DNA of 64,000 bases. It comes from Rhizobium sp. SSA_523 (lineage in GTDB: Bacteria; Pseudomonadota; Alphaproteobacteria; Rhizobiales; Rhizobiaceae). Location: the NCBI RefSeq assembly GCF_030435705.1, contig NZ_CP129382.1:744001-808000 (forward strand), written 5' to 3'. The notes beneath the pieces are model-generated. The model searched no databases. It saw only the letters and a program-made list of their open reading frames with translations, and was not told where the DNA came from. A program made the translations under genes and the position numbers. Shown here one piece after another: positions 59,060-64,000 of this stretch; position 1 is the stretch's first letter, and each line of letters opens with the position of its first letter.

Positions 59060-60544
59060 ATGTGTCGCTGGTTGAGTGTCTTCATTCTGTGGTTCTTTTG
59101 TTCGTCGGCGCATGCCGCCACTGAATGGCAAGTGAAAATGGCGACGCGACAGGTCACCTACACCGTTGACAAGAGCACTTGGCTACCAGTGAAAGCGGGA
59201 GACGTCATTCCTAACAAGGCATGGATTCAAACCGGCCCACGCGGGCGAGTACAATTGACCCGTGGCGAGGAAAGCGTGTTGTTTCAGCCCAACACAATGG
59301 CAGGCCTCACGACCACCGAAGGCTTTTTCACCAAGACTACCCAGATCTTTCAGCAGACGGGCACGCTCGATCTGGAAATCGAGAAGCGCAGCCGGCCACA
59401 TACAACGGTGCAAACGCCATATCTAGCCGCCGTTGTGAAGGGCACAAGCTTCCGCGTATCGGTTGGTAAGCGATCTGCGAATGTATCGGTGGAAGAGGGT
59501 CTCGTTCAGGTAAATGCCTTCGCCAGTGGACAGTCCTCAAATGTTGGGCCCGGACAAAGTGCAGCAGTCGACAGAGATAGAGGAATGAGCGTCGGAGGTG
59601 CAACTTCTGCTCCGTCGATCTCCGTTGGCGAACCCAGCCCCGCGCGAGTTCGTGCTGCCGGCGCAACCGCGCTCGAAGGTCCAGCAGCAGCCTCTAGCGC
59701 AGCCTCGTCAAGCGGCGGCTCCATCTTCGGCGGCTATGCATCCAGCCCTACAGAGAATGCGGTAGGCAGTATAGGTGAGGCGAGCGAGCAGAGTGGCGAG
59801 CGGGGCGACAACGGACCTGACGGTGGCGGCAATGGAGGCGGCAACAGCGGACATGACGCCGGCAGCAATGGCAACGGCGGCAACGGGAACGGCGGCGGCA
59901 ACGGGAACGGCGGCGGCAACGGGAACGGCGGCGGCAACGGGAACGGCGGCGGCAACGGGAACGGCGGCGGCAACGGGAACGGCGGCGGCAACGGGAACGG
60001 CGGCGGCAACGGGAACGGCGGCGGCAACGGGAACGGCGGCGGCAATGGGAACGGCGGCGGCAACGGGAACGGCGGCGGCAACGGGAACGGCGGCGGCAAC
60101 GGGAACGGCGGCGGCAACGGGAACGGCGGCGGCAACGGGAACGGCGGCGGCAACGGGAACGGCGGCGGCAACGGGAACGGCGGCGGCAATGGGAACGGCG
60201 GCGGCAACGGGAACGGCGGCGGCAACGGGAACGGCGGCGGCAACGGGAACGGCGGCGGCAATGGGAACGGTGGCGGCAACGGGAACGGCGGCGGCAATGG
60301 GAACGGCGGCGGCAACGGGAACGGCGGCGGCAACGGGAACGGCGGCGGCAACGGGAACGGCGGCGGCAATGGGAACGGTGGCGGCAATGGGAACGGCGGC
60401 GGCAATGGGAACGGCGGCGGCAACGGGAACGGCGGCGGCAACGGGAACGACGGCGGCAACGGAAACGGCGGCGGCAACGGAAACGGCGGCGGCAACGGAA
60501 ACGGCGGCGGCAACGGAAACGGCGGCGGTAAAGGGAAGTCCTGA
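59060..60544 (+). CDS. FecR-domain exported protein with Gly-Asn repeat tail
   Basis: A 494-residue protein. A signal peptide (MCRWLSVFILWFFCSSAHAA) is followed by a FecR-type domain (WLPVKAGDVIPNKAWIQTGPRGRVQLTRGEESVLFQPNTMAGL, then TPYLAAVVKGTSFRVSV). After a Ser/Ala linker the C-terminus is about 36 units of NGNGGG. The FecR domain suggests a signalling or polymer-binding role at the cell surface. ATG 59060 has GGGAG; an in-frame ATG at 59015 lies upstream. It has no anti-sigma partner nearby. Confidence 0.85.
   Translation: MCRWLSVFILWFFCSSAHAATEWQVKMATRQVTYTVDKSTWLPVKAGDVIPNKAWIQTGPRGRVQLTRGEESVLFQPNTMAGLTTTEGFFTKTTQIFQQTGTLDLEIEKRSRPHTTVQTPYLAAVVKGTSFRVSVGKRSANVSVEEGLVQVNAFASGQSSNVGPGQSAAVDRDRGMSVGGATSAPSISVGEPSPARVRAAGATALEGPAAASSAASSSGGSIFGGYASSPTENAVGSIGEASEQSGERGDNGPDGGGNGGGNSGHDAGSNGNGGNGNGGGNGNGGGNGNGGGNGNGGGNGNGGGNGNGGGNGNGGGNGNGGGNGNGGGNGNGGGNGNGGGNGNGGGNGNGGGNGNGGGNGNGGGNGNGGGNGNGGGNGNGGGNGNGGGNGNGGGNGNGGGNGNGGGNGNGGGNGNGGGNGNGGGNGNGGGNGNGGGNGNGGGNGNGGGNGNGGGNGNGGGNGNDGGNGNGGGNGNGGGNGNGGGNGNGGGKGKS
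59881..60528 (+). repeat. 36 copies of an 18-bp minisatellite
   Basis: The unit CAACGGGAACGGCGGCGG is repeated exactly 36 times (648 bases). Most differences are silent (AAC to AAT, GGC to GGT, GGG to GGA); one near 60449 changes Gly to Asp. The last four units share a GGAAAC variant. The array codes NGNGGG. On the other strand it reads as long PPFPLP-type or RRRSRC-type frames, which are shadows. Confidence 0.97.
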
Positions 60545-61000
60545 CGCTGCTCAGGAAATTGGCTAGCGGTAACGTCCTCTTACTCAATCAAGCATTTGCC
60601 AGTAAGGGGGCGTTAATGAGCCACATTTCGCTCCGATCCATTGAATGGTTGGGTCTCGCCAAAGCCGAATTGCCACGTGGCCGTTACGCAACTTCTAGCC
60701 AAAGGCTGAGTTAGCTGTCGGCAGAAGCAAAAGATGGCCTATATCTCCCAGACAACTGACCCTCGTACTCACTGGCGCAGTCGTGATTGCGCTAGCTGCC
60801 GGCTCTTTCTTTTGGGTGGTTGACGACCTGCCCTCAGGCGCGTCAATACGGGGGGAGGAGTCCTACGACCGAACGGCCGACAAGCCTCCAAGCGCGGTAG
60901 AGGATGAAAATAGTAATCCGGCGCTCAAGCAAGGCGGTCAAGCCAGCGACCAGCAGAACGGCGGATCGATACCAGCCGAAAGGTGAATATCGAGGACGCA
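60545..61000. other. Interval with a fragment of a membrane protein
   Basis: A plus-strand frame from about 60710 to 60986 encodes RQLTLVLTGAVVIALAAGSFFWVVDDLPSG followed by a charged disordered tail, but has no good start: a stop lies at about 60711 and the only GTG (60783) is inside the membrane span. It looks like a truncated inner-membrane protein. FecR genes often neighbour CHASE2 cyclase genes, but this fragment is too short to assign. Confidence 0.35.
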
Positions 61001-61414
61001 TTAGCGGCCGCACCACTTGTTGCCCTTGTTAGGCCACGCCTGGGCGAGACCCTCGCGTATGAGGACCTGCCCGGCATCTCTTCCGTCGGACAGGATCACC
61101 TCGACCAGGTCACGCTTGTCGCTGGTCCTGTCTTTCTCTCCAGAGTAGCGGATCCGGTATCCCCGCTCCATCAGAGCGATCAGCCGATTCTTCGCGGCCT
61201 CACCCATTTGTCGCTCTCGTTCGCATGCCGCACAGAAAGTCTCGGGCGCATCTATTTCCAGCATGCGGAGCTTTTTCCCCTTCTCCCAAAGCGTGTCACC
61301 ATCGACGACACATGTCACCTTGCGCGCCGCGCGGTCGTCGCCTGTACACTCCTCAATGGCATATGAGGTCGTGGGTAGCAGCACAGCGATCATGACAACT
61401 ATGATATGTCTCAA
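61001..61414 (-). CDS. Exported SNase-like nuclease
   Basis: A 137-residue protein from a TTG start with AAGGA upstream. Signal peptide (IIVVMIAVLLPTTSYA), then the staphylococcal nuclease fold: VTCVVDGDTLW, KLRMLEIDAPET (Arg and Asp/Glu of the active site), DKRDLVEVILSDGRDAGQVLIREGLAQAWPNKGNKWC. A secreted nuclease could degrade external DNA. It is the last gene before attR. Confidence 0.82.
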   Translation of the reverse strand: MRHIIVVMIAVLLPTTSYAIEECTGDDRAARKVTCVVDGDTLWEKGKKLRMLEIDAPETFCAACERERQMGEAAKNRLIALMERGYRIRYSGEKDRTSDKRDLVEVILSDGRDAGQVLIREGLAQAWPNKGNKWCGR

Positions 61415-61540
61415 GAAGGGGTCCTTGGGCTGGAAGGTGAGGGGAAGCCCTAAATTATCAGAACAAAATCAATCACCGAAAATTTTCCCACACCTAGAGC
61501 GATTTTCTTTGTTTTGATTGAAGAATTCAGGATAAATAGC

Positions 61541-61560
61541 AGTCCTGCAGGGGTCGCCAA
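61541..61560 (+). other. attR: right copy of the 20-bp core
   Basis: agtcctgcaggggtcgccaa is identical to 6283-6302, the 3' end of tRNA-Arg. The bases before it (aatagc) differ from the tRNA, so this is only the core, as expected for attR. Host-type genes follow. Confidence 0.93.
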
Positions 61561-61694
61561 TACTGCACTCAAATTATTGATTTCATTGAAGGTGCGACCG
61601 GCCGGGGATCTGGTCGATCGCTTGGGTGGGGGTTTGGCGGATTCAAGCGAATGCTCCCGCTACCGCGACGAAGGCCGTGACGGAAAGGATCTCC

Positions 61695-61880
61695 ATGGGC
61701 ACCGACGCGGCGAAGCCGAGCAGAAGGCCTCCTCTCTGGCCCTGGCTGGTGCTCCTGCTTGTCGTCCTTGTCGTGATCTTCGCCTATCACGAGACGCTGG
61801 ATGTCCTTGCCGATCTGCGGCAGATGGGCGGTGATCTCGGCCAGCTGCTCGATTGGCCTCTGTCCCTCGTGAGGCAATGA
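61695..61880 (+). CDS. Small single-span membrane protein
   Basis: A 61-residue protein with one span (WPWLVLLLVVLVVIFAYH) and a charged C-terminus (ETLDVLADLRQMGGDLGQLLDWPLSLVRQ). AAAGGA precedes ATG 61695. First host gene after attR; unknown function. Confidence 0.65.
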   Translation: MGTDAAKPSRRPPLWPWLVLLLVVLVVIFAYHETLDVLADLRQMGGDLGQLLDWPLSLVRQ

Positions 61881-62069
61881 GCGAGCAGACAGGGCGAGGC
61901 CGGCAAAGCCTGCCATCCGTTTTCAAGCCGGCTGTAACCTGACGACGTCCTCGGCGTGGCAGCCGTCACCCGCTTCAGGTTGATTTTCCAGGTTGTTCAA
62001 CCAGCTGTTGACGTGGCAGCCATGCGGCCTTAGCCAAGCTGTCATCAGATGCAATGATCGGAGATAACC

Positions 62070-62201
62070 ATGAACGAGCGCCGGCGAGACCTGTTTGATT
62101 TCATCTATCAGACGAACATGATGACGGGCACTCTGCGTGCCATCCTGTTCTTCATCGGATTTGCGATCCTCGGCGGGACCTTCTTCTACCTGATCGGCTG
62201 A
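62070..62201 (+). CDS. 43-residue single-span membrane protein
   Basis: The frame MNERRRDLFDFIYQTNMMTG... continues into one span (ILFFIGFAILGGTFFYLIG) and ends TGA at 62199-62201. CGGAGA precedes the ATG. Basic N-terminus and single C-terminal span are typical of small bacterial membrane proteins; function unknown. Confidence 0.6.
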   Translation: MNERRRDLFDFIYQTNMMTGTLRAILFFIGFAILGGTFFYLIG

Positions 62202-62211
62202 CCTTGGATCG

Positions 62212-62520
62212 TCAGGCACCCTGATCCGCGGCGCTACGGCAGCCTGCCGGGACATCCTGTTCCGGGATGTCGGTGACGGAGCGCAAAAAGCGAATGGCAA
62301 AGAGCGTCAGGCTCTCCGCCTGGGCTGCATCCCGCACCGGGTCAGCCCGCATGGCCTCCACCGCGGAGCGCAGTTCAAGCCGGCACCGGGTGCGGCCGAA
62401 GGGTTCGATGCGGTCCGGTCGGCTCAGCAGAAGCAGCACGGCATCGAAGACGCGATCCTGTTCAGCGGACGGCAGTGACTGAAACCTCGTCGTGTTGAAC
62501 CGCTGCGTATCCGTCATCAT
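62212..62520 (-). CDS. Small hypothetical protein
   Basis: A 102-residue mostly helical protein (MMTDTQRFNTTRFQSLPSAE...) with an RFLRSVTDIP segment. GGGCGGG lies before ATG 62520; ATG 62517 is adjacent. No family recognised. Convergent with the small gene at 62070. Confidence 0.55.
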   Translation of the reverse strand: MMTDTQRFNTTRFQSLPSAEQDRVFDAVLLLLSRPDRIEPFGRTRCRLELRSAVEAMRADPVRDAAQAESLTLFAIRFLRSVTDIPEQDVPAGCRSAADQGA

Positions 62521-62669
62521 CCCGCCCATCTGTGCCCGCTCTGGACCCCGATGTAAGCGATTCGATGGCGGTGAGAATTGCGTTATGTCAAATGCTGTTA
62601 TGCTAAAATAGTTGGAGTCGCAGGCTGGCTCCCGCTATGCCTCTTGAATTCCCCGCGACCCGATGCCAT

Positions 62670-63188
62670 CTAGCGATCATCACCCGTATCGACATCCTCC
62701 TGTCCCGGCATGGCCGGACGTTCGAGAATGTCCGGGTTCGGAAGGGCGCTCCCCGCAAGGGTCGAGCGCCCTTTTCTATATGTGGCATTGCTGGAGGAAA
62801 AGCGCCGTCTTGCCGTTCCGGCTCTGTGGCGCACAAGGTCAAGATAGCGTTGCCGCAAGGTGGGTGAGTCGATGACCCCGGAAATCCAGTCTTCCAGCAG
62901 GTCCTGCGCCGCGGGATCATCATCGAAATCTGCGCCGCGTTCGCGCAGGCGTGCAATCATGCACGCCGCAATGCCGCGCCTGTCTGTTGTCGTTGGCCTG
63001 TCTGGCTCTGGCCTGTCTGGCTCTGGCCCGTCTGTTACTGGCCCGTCTGTTACTGAACTGTCTGCTACGGGAATATCTGCCACTGGATGGAATGCCTTTC
63101 GCCTTGCATTGGCGAGATGGCCTGCGGGATGGGACGCAGGCGAAATCGCGCCATGCGGCGAAACGCGGATAGGCGTCAGAAGTTTCAT
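62670..63188 (-). CDS. Hypothetical protein with short tandem repeats
   Basis: A 172-residue protein. The middle (GIAACMIARLRERGADFDDDPAAQDLLEDWISGVIDSPTLRQRYLDLV) looks folded and helical. Before it two 5-residue repeats occur twice each (VTDGP, EPDRP) from 15-bp duplications at about 62995-63055. After about residue 125 the sequence is basic and disordered, and an inverted repeat (62743-62773, AAGGGCGCT/AGCGCCCTT) lies there. The start has only a weak ribosome site. Confidence 0.5.
   Translation of the reverse strand: MKLLTPIRVSPHGAISPASHPAGHLANARRKAFHPVADIPVADSSVTDGPVTDGPEPDRPEPDRPTTTDRRGIAACMIARLRERGADFDDDPAAQDLLEDWISGVIDSPTLRQRYLDLVRHRAGTARRRFSSSNATYRKGRSTLAGSALPNPDILERPAMPGQEDVDTGDDR
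62995..63058. repeat. Paired 15-bp tandem duplications
   Basis: ctgtctggctctggc occurs twice, followed by ccgtctgttactggc twice (second copy partial). The two units are related, so they come from one array. They lie in the gene at 62670-63188 and keep its frame. Confidence 0.75.
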
Positions 63189-63265
63189 TCCCTGCGTGAA
63201 AATCTGCAGCGGGAAGGAGGGAAGGACAAAGGAGAGGGAGGAGGGCGAGTCAGATGGGCGGGACG

Positions 63266-63424
63266 TTACCAGCCGCCGGTATGACGCCAGTAAATCAGGA
63301 TAATGCCTGCCGCTGCAAAGATCGCCAGACGCGACAGGCTGCGGGACGTCAGCGAGCGTGGCGGCGCGGATTTTGCGACAGTGGCTTTTTCGATGCGCGG
63401 CTTCGATACGATTGTATTGGCCAT
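63266..63424 (-). CDS. Small basic single-span membrane protein
   Basis: A 52-residue protein (MANTIVSKPRIEKATVAKSA...) with a basic N-terminus and one span (LAIFAAAGIILIYW) near the C-terminus. ATG 63424 gives the best-looking start; an in-frame ATG at 63508 adds a dissimilar stretch. Unknown function. Confidence 0.5.
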   Translation of the reverse strand: MANTIVSKPRIEKATVAKSAPPRSLTSRSLSRLAIFAAAGIILIYWRHTGGW

Positions 63425-64000
63425 TCTACCCGTCTTCTGATCGAGATCATGGATGACCGCGCGCCTGTCGAACGCGTCGGATGTCCAGGTGCCCTGCGGG
63501 CGGATCATGCGTCTTGCAGGCGCATTGAAGGCGCTGCACCACTGACATGGCGCAATATTTTCGCAAAACCAGTCCTAAGCAAGCGAATTTTCCAATCCGT
63601 GCCGTGTGGGCAGGACGGCATGGCATTCGCAGCGGCTCTGTTGCAAGGGAGTGACGCTCATCCACCGAGTGCCCCCGCAACGGGCATAAACTTTCCCGAT
63701 GCCTGGGGCCAAATCAGCCTGGCTCCGCTACCAGTGCAGGCGAATTGACGTGATTCCCCCGGGCGTAGAACCCGGCCCGTTTTCCGCCACGTTGAGCGGA
63801 GAAGCGGCTGGCGGAAGGCCCGGTGCGAACAGGATCGAACGCAATGCGGACGGATGCATGAGACAGCAGCGGGGCAAGAACCCGGCCAGCGATAGCGGGA
63901 CCACCAGGGTCCTGATGATGGGTGGCGCCATCAGTGACGCGCGGGCAAGGTCTGGCGCGGCTCGACGCGTCGGCTGCCGCCGGACCGGCCTTTCAGCGCT
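63425..64000. other. Right-edge interval without a supported gene
   Basis: Short frames run through this stretch on both strands but none has a good start and protein character. A minus-strand frame is open from 63728 to the window edge; it contains one hydrophobic stretch and could be the end of a gene starting outside, but I cannot tell. Confidence 0.4.

Larger units (their letters stand above)
6283..61560. mobile_element. Complete temperate prophage, lambda-type head and P2-type tail, with accessory cargo
   Basis: A 55.2-kb unit is bounded by a 20-bp direct repeat derived from tRNA-Arg. It contains integrase, CI/Cro switch, replication, cos site, lambda-type packaging and head genes, P2-type contractile tail genes and lysis genes. 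All the modules expected for an inducible myovirus have uninterrupted reading frames. About 11 kb between the lysis genes and attR (50.2-61.5 kb) is non-phage-like cargo. Inducibility is inferred, not shown. Confidence 0.92.

Noticed and set aside
59881..60528. Possible CRISPR array
   Set aside because: The 18-bp units are directly adjacent without spacers and encode protein in frame; no cas genes are present.
59734..60587. Long Pro/Phe/Leu and Arg/Cys repeat frames on the minus strand, and an Ala/Thr repeat frame on the plus strand
   Set aside because: They are shadows of the 18-bp repeat in the FecR gene; any frame without a stop in the unit stays open.

Overview
The window comes from an alphaproteobacterium of the Rhizobiaceae type (Rhizobium/Agrobacterium-like). 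This is inferred from GC-rich coding sequence, a recJ - tRNA-Glu - gloA - cold-shock - DUF192 - tRNA-Pro - NDUFS4-like - tRNA-Arg chromosomal order, and rhizobial-type small proteins. No database search was run; family names come from motifs and remembered family features.

Left flank (1-6301), host chromosome: the 3' end of an unknown gene, recJ, three near-identical tRNA-Glu(TTC) genes on the minus strand, a lipoprotein, glyoxalase I, a double cold-shock-domain protein, a DUF192 protein, tRNA-Pro(TGG), an NDUFS4-like complex I accessory subunit and tRNA-Arg(TCT).

Integrated element (6283-61560): the last 19 bases of tRNA-Arg plus one following base form a 20-bp direct repeat that recurs exactly at 61541-61560. 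This defines an element of about 55.2 kb. It reads as an intact temperate phage: tyrosine integrase and small early genes (6.3-8.4 kb, minus); a plus-strand trio of small DUF6894-type genes (8.6-9.75 kb); an HNH endonuclease; a minus-strand early operon (DUF2303, SSB, HD-domain hydrolase and micro-membrane proteins, 11.3-15 kb); a CI/Cro-type switch with palindromic operators (15-16.3 kb); and a plus-strand CII-like/methyltransferase/primase/helicase block (16.8-22.5 kb). A lambda-like cos site follows (25.32 kb), then a lambda-type head module (terminase NU1/GpA, portal, ClpP-like protease with nested scaffold, decoration protein, capsid; 25.4-33.3 kb). Next is a P2-type contractile tail (gpV, W, J, I, fibres, sheath, tube, E/E' with a -1 frameshift, tape measure, U, X, D; 33.3-48.4 kb), and lysis genes (holin, SAR endolysin, overlapping Rz/Rz1 spanins; 48.4-49.8 kb). 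It is therefore a lambda-head/P2-tail mosaic myovirus.

Cargo between the lysis genes and attR (50.2-61.5 kb) is unlike phage structural DNA. It holds two HTH regulators with repeated operator-like sites, two convergent paralogous DUF4214 surface proteins, a methyl-accepting chemotaxis protein, an orphan ParD-type antitoxin, a broken response-regulator-like gene with hexanucleotide repeats, a FecR-domain protein ending in exactly 36 copies of an 18-bp repeat, and an exported SNase-like nuclease. Together with a collagen-like membrane protein, a PLA2-motif micro-protein and a glycine-rich adhesin in the phage body, these suggest lysogenic conversion of the cell surface and of chemotaxis.

Right flank (61561-64000): small host genes, mostly single-membrane-span or hypothetical proteins.
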